Shown piece after piece: positions 38,269 to 43,341 of a stretch of DNA of 58,072 nt. How positions within the stretch are numbered: position 1 is the first letter of the stretch; every line of letters begins with the position of its first letter. Made by a program: the position numbers and the translations under genes. The notes under the pieces are model-generated. The model ran no database searches. It saw only the letters and a program-made list of their open reading frames with translations, and was not told where the DNA came from. This DNA is from a virus: positions 1-58,072 of IMG/VR virus record IMGVR_UViG_3300017605_000517. One strand, given 5' to 3'.

Positions 38269-38418
38269 CTCCGCATCTCTGACCCGCGTTCTGTGTGGGG
38301 GGTACACCGTGCTCGTTGGGTGACCCCCCTTCGGCACACACCGTTGCAGCGGACCCCTCCCACACGTCCGGCACGTTATCGCCATCACCTGCGGTGTGTA
38401 CCTCGTCAGATTCCCCAT
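38215..38418 (-). CDS. Small zinc-finger protein overlapping the WhiB gene
   Basis: The ATG at 38418 follows GGGGAG. The 67-residue frame contains AITCRTCGRGPLQRCVPKGGHPTSTVYPPHRTRVRDAE, a CxxC...C...H-x-x-R-x-x-x-A pattern found in many short actinobacterial zinc-finger proteins. It lies in another frame inside the C-terminal part of the WhiB-like reading frame, overlapping it by 170 bases. Either the two genes truly overlap or one frame has shifted. Confidence 0.5.
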   Translation of the reverse strand: MGNLTRYTPQVMAITCRTCGRGPLQRCVPKGGHPTSTVYPPHRTRVRDAELMSEGNSPVPNGTTMSS

Positions 38419-38635
38419 CTTCTCCCCTGTTCCGCCATGAGAAGTACTGGCCTCCCCAGTACCCTGACTCTTTGTTCTCCAGGGCCCATGCCAAACATCC
38501 CGTCTTGATGTGGCATGCTGCGCATATCGGCTCCAGGTAGGCCGACCACTTCTCGATGTGATCCACGGGGAACCAGGCCTCATAGTCCGTTCCGGCACAG
38601 TTGGCCGAGGCCCAGTCAACCTCCTCGTAATTCAT
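38249..38635 (-). CDS. WhiB-family iron-sulfur regulator
   Basis: The 128-residue frame carries the WhiB signature in residues ~10-70: NCAGTDYEAWFP (first Cys), ICAACHIKTGCLAWALE (three further Cys, C-x2-C-x5-C) and GYWGGQYFSWR (the G-x-W-G-G turn). The four Cys hold a 4Fe-4S cluster in the family, which binds RNA polymerase sigma factor to alter transcription. Phage copies can silence host whiB genes and block superinfection; that use is inferred. The last ~60 residues overlap another gene and may not be conserved. Confidence 0.85.
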   Translation of the reverse strand: MNYEEVDWASANCAGTDYEAWFPVDHIEKWSAYLEPICAACHIKTGCLAWALENKESGYWGGQYFSWRNRGEDGESDEVHTAGDGDNVPDVWEGSAATVCAEGGSPNEHGVPPTQNAGQRCGVNERGE

Positions 38636-38912
38636 CCCTGAAATGCCTCGGCTTTCTCTTCTCTATACCTAGGGTGCGTCCATCAGCCCGGCGCTTCAGC
38701 TCGGCGATAACAGCCCTTTGCTGGACTTTGCTCAGGTGTGGCCACACCTCCTGCTTGAACTTCAACATGCGCATCAGCACAGTGAGTACGCGACCAGGAT
38801 CCCAGCCATTGCGCACCGTTTCGCGCGCCAATCGCTGTATCGCCTTTTCTAAGCCTTTAGGTATTCGCGGCTTATCGATTTCCTCAGCACTCATTTTCTC
38901 TGGACCTTTCAT
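38616..38912 (-). CDS. Helical hypothetical protein, probably leaderless
   Basis: A 98-residue basic helical protein (AEEIDKPRIPKGLEKAIQRLARETVRNGWDPGRVLTVLMRMLKFKQEVWPHLSKVQQRAVIAELKRRADGRTLG). Its -10 box TATTCT (38924-38919) ends 6 nt before the ATG at 38912, fitting leaderless transcription; an ATG at 38894 is an alternative. It overlaps the WhiB start by 20 bases and may be co-regulated with it. Not recognised. Confidence 0.55.
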   Translation of the reverse strand: MKGPEKMSAEEIDKPRIPKGLEKAIQRLARETVRNGWDPGRVLTVLMRMLKFKQEVWPHLSKVQQRAVIAELKRRADGRTLGIEKRKPRHFRDELRGG

Positions 38913-38948
38913 TGGCCAAGAATAGACCGAACGGATGAGGTATTCCTC

Positions 38949-38993
38949 TTGCTATTCTGCACGCGTTCTCTATACAATAGAAGCACAGGGCAA
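38949..38993 (+). promoter_or_regulatory. Promoter with CAGGGCAA leader (for 39017)
   Basis: TTGCTA (38949-38954), an 18-bp spacer, TACAAT (38973-38978), then CAGGGCAA (38986-38993) at the transcription start, the same initial sequence as the left-arm promoters but on the plus strand. A strong ribosome site (GAAGGAGAA) follows. Confidence 0.65.
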
Positions 38994-39016
38994 TCGACAA
39001 CCGAAGGAGAACCGAA

Positions 39017-39658
39017 ATGAACCTCACCGACATCCCCGCTGACAAGATCGCGAAGGCCGCCAACACGATCAAGAAACTGGCCTACACGATCGCCGCGATT
39101 GGCACCGTGGCCTCGTACGGCACGCAGGCATCGCTCCTCGCCGCGAACGGCCTGGGCATGTTCTCTTACGCCATCCCGCTGACCATCGACCTCCTGGCGA
39201 TCGGTGCCGCGATGGCGCTGCAACTGCCCCGGATCAACATCCCCGGTATCAACATCGAAGGCCTGCGCAAAATGGCCGGGACGATCCTCACGGTTGCCGT
39301 GATCGTCTCCATCCTCGCGAACGTGTGGGACGCGCACTCCCCCATCGCGGCTGTTGCACACGCGTGGCCGGTCGTGGCCTACCTGCTCGGAGAAATGCTG
39401 GCCAACAAGGTGCGGGCCTACGCCGACCGCCTCCAGATGGCTGTGCAGGCCGCCACTGCCGCCCCGGTTACCCCCGTTGTGGTTCCGACCCCCGCCCCGG
39501 TGGTTGCTCCCGTTCAGGTGGCCCAGCCGCTCCCCACCGCCACGGTTCGCACCCGCAAAGCCACCCCGACCGCGACAACTCGCAAGGCCACATCGCACGC
39601 GGCGTGCACCCACGCCACCACCCCAGCTGGTCGCGCTGCCTGCCGCGCTGGCCGGTAA
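39017..39658 (+). CDS. DUF2637-like membrane protein with C-terminal Cys/His motif
   Basis: The 213-residue protein has membrane helices at ~20-40, ~45-65 and ~85-105 and the DUF2637/SpdB-like sequence (IAAIGTVASYGTQASLLAANGLGMFSYAIPLTIDLLAIGAAMALQ), a family known from actinobacterial conjugative plasmids. A Pro/Ala/Val-rich linker follows, and the end is HAACTHATTPAGRAACRAGR, the same CxHxxTPxxRAxCR motif as two left-arm proteins. The strong promoter and ribosome site predict high expression. Its function in phage is unknown. Confidence 0.75.
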   Translation: MNLTDIPADKIAKAANTIKKLAYTIAAIGTVASYGTQASLLAANGLGMFSYAIPLTIDLLAIGAAMALQLPRINIPGINIEGLRKMAGTILTVAVIVSILANVWDAHSPIAAVAHAWPVVAYLLGEMLANKVRAYADRLQMAVQAATAAPVTPVVVPTPAPVVAPVQVAQPLPTATVRTRKATPTATTRKATSHAACTHATTPAGRAACRAGR

Positions 39659-39665
39659 TCCAACC

Positions 39666-39696
39666 AATCCCCCGGTTGCAGGTTGACCGGGGGATT
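39666..39696 (+). terminator. Intrinsic terminator after the DUF2637-like gene
   Basis: AATCCCCCGGT (39666-39676) pairs with ACCGGGGGATT (39686-39696), followed by TTT. The -35 box TTGACC of the next gene (39683-39688) overlaps its loop and stem. Confidence 0.85.
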
Positions 39697-39712
39697 TTTC
39701 TAGCCCTAAGAT
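39683..39712 (+). promoter_or_regulatory. Leaderless promoter for 39719
   Basis: TTGACC (39683-39688), an 18-bp spacer, TAAGAT (39707-39712), then 6 nt to the ATG. The -35 overlaps the upstream terminator. Confidence 0.65.
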
Positions 39713-39718
39713 GTACCC

Positions 39719-39874
39719 ATGTACGAGATGATTGCCCATCACGAAACCCAATGCCCTTCCACACTGATCATCCGGCTGGTCACTGTAGAACCCCCGACCC
39801 CCGTAATCGAGGTTTCTTGCCCCGAATGCGAGTGGTGGGGGCACTTTGACGTATCCACCTACCAGGCCATCTGA
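39719..39874 (+). CDS. Small CxxC protein, leaderless
   Basis: A 51-residue protein (MYEMIAHHETQCPSTLIIRLVTVEPPTPVIEVSCPECEWWGHFDVSTYQAI). The N-terminal HH...C and CPEC pairs suggest one zinc site in a small beta fold. No Shine-Dalgarno sequence is present; the -10 box is 6 nt upstream. Function is unknown. Confidence 0.6.
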   Translation: MYEMIAHHETQCPSTLIIRLVTVEPPTPVIEVSCPECEWWGHFDVSTYQAI

Positions 39875-39910
39875 CCGGCTACGGCCTGGCTCCTTCGGGG
39901 GTCGGGCCTT

Positions 39911-39916
39911 TACAAT
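39911..39916 (+). promoter_or_regulatory. -10 box TACAAT of a leaderless gene
   Basis: TACAAT ends 6 nt before the ATG at 39923; no Shine-Dalgarno sequence and no clear -35 box. Confidence 0.55.
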
Positions 39917-39922
39917 GTCCGC

Positions 39923-40168
39923 ATGACCCCACTGGAGCATATGGCTAACGCCGTCCACCGCACCCTGACCGCCCATGGACAAGACTACGAGGTGGAACCC
40001 CTCACCGACATGGGCGGAGCTTTCAGTATCACCATTTACACTAACGAGGGCCACGAGTTCCAGTTGACGATGTCCGAGATCATCAGCCGCAGCAAACAAC
40101 CTCGCTGCTGCTGGGGACCGTGGGGACCGGAAGGCCGCCCTCCATCGCCCGATCAACTGGCTGATTAG
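39923..40168 (+). CDS. Small hypothetical protein, leaderless
   Basis: An 81-residue protein: a helix (LEHMANAVHRTLTAHGQDYEVEPLTDMGG), two strands (AFSITIYTNEGHEFQLTM), and a basic, Pro-rich tail. The alpha-beta form could be a small DNA- or protein-binding fold. No family is recognised. Confidence 0.6.
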   Translation: MTPLEHMANAVHRTLTAHGQDYEVEPLTDMGGAFSITIYTNEGHEFQLTMSEIISRSKQPRCCWGPWGPEGRPPSPDQLAD

Positions 40169-40187
40169 AACAATCAAACGAAGGAGG

Positions 40188-40225
40188 CCCCCGCCTTGCA
40201 CGGGGGTCTCTCCGTAGGTTACAGT
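40188..40225 (+). promoter_or_regulatory. Terminator and leaderless promoter for 40232
   Basis: CCCCCG (40188-40193) pairs with CGGGGG (40201-40206), and TTGCAC (40196-40201) in its loop is the -35 of a promoter with an 18-bp spacer and TACAGT (40220-40225). The ATG follows after 6 nt. Confidence 0.65.
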
Positions 40226-40231
40226 TCTGGC

Positions 40232-40561
40232 ATGACAATAAAGGGAATCACGCCGGAGGACATCGAATTCGTGATGCACAGTGAGATCGAGGTGGGAGAC
40301 ATTCTCGTACATGCACACCCGATCCTGGTGCACATCGCTGACCGACCGACTCAGCGGATGTTCAACACCAAGCGTGCTAGCGCTCACGCAGTGGTGACCA
40401 TTGACCCCTACATCCCCGCACCCGGCGCACTCAACGCAGGAAGGGCGGATGAGATCATGGTCACCAACGCGGGCCTGCCCACTGAGGCCACGTCGGTAAA
40501 AAGCTCTAAGGTGTGGCGTGTGAAGCGCAACATGCGCGCCAACGTGATGATTGCCCACTAA
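40232..40561 (+). CDS. Hypothetical protein, leaderless
   Basis: A 109-residue protein (MTIKGITPEDIEFVMHSEIEVGDILVHAHPILVHIADRPTQRMFNTKRASAHAVVTIDPYIPAPGALNAGRADEIMVTN...). It is beta-rich with several His and may be a small barrel or cupin-like fold; no motif proves this. It is the last of four plus-strand leaderless genes in a row. Confidence 0.6.
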   Translation: MTIKGITPEDIEFVMHSEIEVGDILVHAHPILVHIADRPTQRMFNTKRASAHAVVTIDPYIPAPGALNAGRADEIMVTNAGLPTEATSVKSSKVWRVKRNMRANVMIAH

Positions 40562-40597
40562 CCCCCCGGTCACCCCTCGGCCTCTCGGTCGGGGGGT
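40561..40597 (+). terminator. Terminator after 40232-40561
   Basis: ACCCCCCG (40561-40568) pairs with CGGGGGGT (40590-40597), followed by TTCTTTA. It lies within the 3' end of the convergent gene 40570-40743. Confidence 0.65.
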
Positions 40598-40743
40598 TTC
40601 TTTATGCGCAGGTACTCATAAAACTCTTTGAGTGCGGCCTCGTCTTCGGCGGTTAGCTCCGCACCAGGCTTCAGCCGCACTAGCACCACTGACCCATCGT
40701 TCATCTTAACGGGCTGGCACATCGGACCCTTACGTTTACTCAT
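40570..40743 (-). CDS. Small charged protein
   Basis: A 57-residue protein; ATG at 40743 after AAAGGGAAG. It has a short beta start (GPMCQPVKMNDGSVVLVRLKPGAELTAEDEAALKEFYEYLRIKKPP), then a helix. Its 3' end is part of the plus-strand terminator. Function is unknown. Confidence 0.55.
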   Translation of the reverse strand: MSKRKGPMCQPVKMNDGSVVLVRLKPGAELTAEDEAALKEFYEYLRIKKPPDREAEG

Positions 40744-40755
40744 CTTCCCTTTCCC

Positions 40756-40944
40756 TCACCGGTCGTACATGGCGTCATACTCTGCCCGCTCCTCAGGGCT
40801 CCATGACCGGTAGCCGTACTGCGGAGGACACACTGGGGGAGGTTGCACCCCACGGCAGCGCGCTATCGGCTCGTCTCCCCTCGGACCCATGTGCAAGTGT
40901 GGGTTGTGTGCCCACGTCCGCCAACATTGCCTCTCGGGTTTCAT
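40756..40944 (-). CDS. Small hypothetical protein
   Basis: A 62-residue protein that overlaps the upstream stop by ATGA. It is rich in Pro, Arg and Cys (CWRTWAHNPHLHMGPRGDEPIARCRGVQPPPVCPPQYGYRSWSPEERAEYDAMYD) and could bind a metal through Cys and His. Not recognised. Confidence 0.5.
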   Translation of the reverse strand: MKPERQCWRTWAHNPHLHMGPRGDEPIARCRGVQPPPVCPPQYGYRSWSPEERAEYDAMYDR

Positions 40945-41276
40945 GCCCCCAGTCTCCCGTCAGACACGAGCAAACCCAGGATGGCACCCACGGACCACAC
41001 CACCGCGCACCAACGCGTCAAAATCCAACTGAGCGGCCTTTTCATCCCGGTTCCTTCCCGCTTCCACTCCCACAGGTTCCATGCGTACACCGACCCGAAG
41101 ATTATCCCATTGAGCAACGCTCCGACGCTCCAGCAGGCTATCCCATAGGTCAGCCAGAACACCGACCCCAGCAGCGCCACCCACCACCCCGCCATCTTCT
41201 TCTTACCCACCAACCGCTGCCCCGTGGCAGACACGGCAACCATACCCACCTGCCACACGACCCAAAAGTGCTCCAT
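40941..41276 (-). CDS. Membrane protein of unknown function
   Basis: About 111 residues from the ATG at 41276 (after GGGGAGG). Three hydrophobic helices (GWWVALLGSVFWLTYGIAC, VGALLNGIIFGSVYAWNLW and TRWCAVVWSVGAILGLLVS) separated by basic loops resemble small PnuC-like or SWEET-like membrane proteins seen in actinophages. No transport signature is certain. Confidence 0.6.
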   Translation of the reverse strand: MEHFWVVWQVGMVAVSATGQRLVGKKKMAGWWVALLGSVFWLTYGIACWSVGALLNGIIFGSVYAWNLWEWKREGTGMKRPLSWILTRWCAVVWSVGAILGLLVSDGRLGA

Positions 41277-41343
41277 TGCCCAAAGACCTCCCCGGCACTG
41301 TCCTAATACGACCGGGGGATTATCCCTCACAGATTCACCTGTG

Positions 41344-41553
41344 TCATCTACAGCAAAAGGGCCGGATTCCGGAGAACCCGACCCTCGAAGCCAACCCCCC
41401 TACTCTTTCAACGGTCACGCTCATGGGGAGGGGACACCCGTGTTTCTCACAAAACCCCTCGTTGTCCAGCCAGGTCTTTAGGTCCTCAGTGCTGTTGAAA
41501 ATCTTGGTCTCATCGTGGCCCTTCGGCCAGGTCACATACACGCGCCACTTCAT
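41344..41553 (-). CDS. Small hypothetical protein
   Basis: A 69-residue protein (MKWRVYVTWPKGHDETKIFNSTEDLKTWLDNEGFCEKHGCPLPMSVTVERVG...). The beta-alpha-beta pattern with FCEKHGC suggests a possible zinc site. It overlaps the stop of the upstream zinc-ribbon gene (ATGA). Confidence 0.6.
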   Translation of the reverse strand: MKWRVYVTWPKGHDETKIFNSTEDLKTWLDNEGFCEKHGCPLPMSVTVERVGGLASRVGFSGIRPFCCR

Positions 41554-41708
41554 CGCAACCTCTTGTCATTACCCGTGGTCATATCACAGGTGGGACACAC
41601 CGCGACAGTGTAATCCGGATCGGTCGGTGTGGGCGATTTAACCAGCACTCGGAACCGTTCCTTGTTGCAGCACTTACACGACCGTGACCGGTTCACCTTC
41701 AGGTACAT
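41550..41708 (-). CDS. Small zinc-ribbon protein (52 aa)
   Basis: The ATG at 41708 follows GGAGGAGGGAT. The sequence has SCKCCNKERFRVLVKSPTP...YTVAVCPTCDMTTG, a two-knuckle zinc ribbon (CxxC...CxxC). Its start overlaps the upstream gene by 35 bases. Such proteins often bind nucleic acid or regulate other proteins. Confidence 0.65.
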   Translation of the reverse strand: MYLKVNRSRSCKCCNKERFRVLVKSPTPTDPDYTVAVCPTCDMTTGNDKRLR

Positions 41709-42027
41709 ATCCCTCCTCCTCTTCTACCCACTTCTTTGACCTGCGAACAATGTCTGCCAGCGCAGAGGGAAACACTCCCCCCACCAAGTCGCAGGCGTAG
41801 ATCTTCTCATCCCCAACTTTCTTCAACTTGCCCCGATACCCCGGTATCCCCACAAGGAGCCAGACGCGCGTATCCACCAGACGACCATTCCGCAACTCGT
41901 GAACGATCACCATCTCCATAGGGTACACATTGCGACGCGCGCCTATCGCCAACGGTTCAGCGTCCTTGAGTCTCACCACCCTCCGAACGTGGGTAACGCT
42001 ATGCGTCGGCAGCCAGTTCTCTCTCAC
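41674..42027 (-). CDS. Hypothetical beta-rich protein
   Basis: The GTG at 42027 follows GGAGGGGGAGGTAGAC; 117 residues. It contains HSVTHVRRVVRLKDAEPLAIGARRNVYPMEMVIVHELRNGRLVDTRVWLLVGIPGYRGKLKKVGDEKIYACDLVGGVFPSALADIVRRSKKWVEEEEGYV: a five-strand beta domain with a helical end. Not recognised. It belongs to a small-gene operon from 42608 to 40756. Confidence 0.6.
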   Translation of the reverse strand: MRENWLPTHSVTHVRRVVRLKDAEPLAIGARRNVYPMEMVIVHELRNGRLVDTRVWLLVGIPGYRGKLKKVGDEKIYACDLVGGVFPSALADIVRRSKKWVEEEEGYVPEGEPVTVV

Positions 42028-42029
42028 GT

Positions 42030-42128
42030 CTACCTCCCCCTCCGATTCTTGAGCCACCCCGCCACGATGACGCCCAGCAGCCACAATACGAACAGCAGGG
42101 CTCCGATTCCAATCACAGGCCAGCCCAC
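42030..42128 (-). CDS. Tiny single-pass membrane protein (32 aa)
   Basis: A GTG start after GGAGGGG; the product is one hydrophobic helix (VIGIGALLFVLWLLGVIVAGWL) with a basic end (KNRRGR). Its stop is 2 nt before the next start. Function is unknown. Confidence 0.5.
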   Translation of the reverse strand: MGWPVIGIGALLFVLWLLGVIVAGWLKNRRGR

Positions 42129-42286
42129 CCCCTCCGCTCCTCATCCCAGTCCGCCTGCCGCTCCATGAACATCTCCACCTCCACCTCCACCTCCACCTCC
42201 GATGGATCAGACTCAGCCGACTCCCAGCGCTCGTGCACACAACACCAGCCATCAGTGCAGTGCTCACACTGCCCGCAGATGCTCAC
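42113..42286 (-). CDS. Small Cys-rich protein with VE repeat
   Basis: The GTG at 42286 overlaps the upstream stop and follows GGAGGAGGTGGA; 57 residues. The N terminus has SICGQCEHCTDGWCCVHERW, five Cys for a zinc knuckle. A (GTGGAG)n DNA repeat encodes VEVEVEVE, followed by MFMERQADWDEERRGW. Related Cys-rich small proteins are common here; function is unknown. Confidence 0.55.
   Translation of the reverse strand: MSICGQCEHCTDGWCCVHERWESAESDPSEVEVEVEVEMFMERQADWDEERRGWAGL
42173..42200. repeat. Hexanucleotide repeat (CTCCAC)n
   Basis: About 4.7 tandem copies of CTCCAC on the plus strand, in frame within the gene 42113-42286, where it encodes Val-Glu repeats. Copy-number change would lengthen the protein without shifting its frame. 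Confidence 0.8.
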
Positions 42287-42387
42287 TCCACCTCCTCCAT
42301 GTCTTCCCTCTTACCGCAGTGCTCACACACCCAGTCAGAGACCAGTCCTCCGGCGACCCACAAGTGATCGCAGTTTTCCTCGGTCAT
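42283..42387 (-). CDS. Tiny zinc-knuckle protein (34 aa)
   Basis: The ATG at 42387 overlaps the stop of the upstream gene (TGATG). The product (MTEENCDHLWVAGGLVSDWVCEHCGKREDMEEVE) has C-x2-H...C-x2-C spacing, a possible minimal zinc site. It is translationally coupled on both sides. Confidence 0.55.
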   Translation of the reverse strand: MTEENCDHLWVAGGLVSDWVCEHCGKREDMEEVE

Positions 42388-42608
42388 CAGATCCACTCCA
42401 GTATGAGAATTCGACACGGTCGGCAGACGTGGCGAGTGTTCCCCTCCCGGAAGTCAATAGTCCGTACATCCTCGATACCCCCGCAATGTCCGCAGTACAG
42501 GTGATCGATTCCCTCAGCCCGGATCTCCTCGAGTGCGCGCTTCGCCCTCTCCAACTCATCCAACACTCCGACTCCAATCTCTCGCCATCCCAGGCGCAGA
42601 ATTTCCAC
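42387..42608 (-). CDS. Small protein with CxxC pairs
   Basis: About 73 residues from a GTG at 42608 after GAGAGGAAAC. A helical start (LRLGWREIGVGVLDELERAKRALEEIRAEG) leads to HLYCGHCGGIEDVRTIDFREGNTRHVCRPCRILILEWI, a CxxC...CxxC zinc ribbon. It is the first confidently supported gene of this leftward cluster. Confidence 0.6.
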   Translation of the reverse strand: MEILRLGWREIGVGVLDELERAKRALEEIRAEGIDHLYCGHCGGIEDVRTIDFREGNTRHVCRPCRILILEWI

Positions 42609-42997
42609 GTTTCCTCTCCGCCACATTCCCACTTTTCACGCCTCCACGCAACGTTTTCTCTCATCCCCAGAGTCCTCAGTTCTAGCCCAGAGCAGATCAC
42701 TTGCGAAACCTTCCCCTTCTCTTGTCCACACCCCGCTTCCCGACCCTTAGACCGCCGTTCGCCATCGTTCGTCACCACCCCGCAAGACTTGACCCTCAGC
42801 GCCACGCAACGGCTCTAACACCCCCATACCCCGGTCCACGGACGCAACCCACCCGAACTCCCGGCACCATCGATCTCAGGTACCTTAGCGACGCCATCGA
42901 ATCCGCTTCCAACCCACCCCCGACGCCTCCACCCCGTCTATCCCGCCACCCACCCCCGTTTTTCTCTACCAGTCCGCCATCACCCCCGTACCGATCG
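42609..42997. other. Region without a confident gene
   Basis: About 390 bp very rich in C on the plus strand, with few stop codons on either strand as a result. Short minus-strand frames exist (22 aa from 42765 region; 75 aa ending at 42796) but they lack clear ribosome sites or recognisable sequence. It adjoins the iteron region and may belong to the origin. Confidence 0.5.
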
Positions 42998-43341
42998 AGT
43001 GTCACGCTCCATATTCTTTCCAACCCCCTTCACACTGTCGCTAAAAGCACGGCGGTAACCGGTGTCACGGTGGGGTACCCCCCTACGGGGGGTATACCCC
43101 CCCGGCGTGATACCCGTTCCCGTTACCGTGCGGACTAGTGTCACGCCCAGTGTCACGCTAGTGTCACGCTCGTGACACTCAGACGGACATATAACCTCTA
43201 TTTACCTTTTTTTGCCCCTGTTTCGGCGCTTCATTTGACTTCTTACCTCAGCATCCGTCAAATCGCGTGGATTTACCCCCCGGGGAGTGGCGCGTCTAGT
43301 GTCACGCCCAGTGTCACGCTCCCCATCCTCAGGCGTGACAC
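42998..43341. other. Candidate replication origin with AGTGTCACGC iterons
   Basis: AGTGTCACGC occurs directly at 42998, 43137, 43149, 43160, 43298 and 43310, with inverted copies at 43072-type spacing (GTGACACT 43172-43179, GCGTGACAC 43333-43341) and a partial copy at 43062. Between them lies a strong hairpin (TACCCCCC-TAC-GGGGGGTA, 43077-43095) and an AT-rich patch (43188-43212). The set overlaps the 3' end of the primase-helicase gene. Iterons, hairpin, AT-rich DNA and primase together mark an origin; the role is inferred. Confidence 0.6.

Noticed and set aside
38909-40573. 554-codon minus-strand frame opposite the DUF2637-like and leaderless genes
   Set aside because: Its sequence is the antisense of a recognisable membrane protein gene and of genes with good promoters; composition is His/Gly/Arg-rich.
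42165-42818. 217-codon plus-strand frame in the C-rich region
   Set aside because: Low-complexity Pro/Ser sequence opposite supported minus-strand genes; it results from base bias.
42998-43341. Repeats that might suggest a CRISPR array
   Set aside because: Unit length is ~10 bp with irregular spacing, some copies inverted, and no cas genes nearby; iterons or operators fit better.
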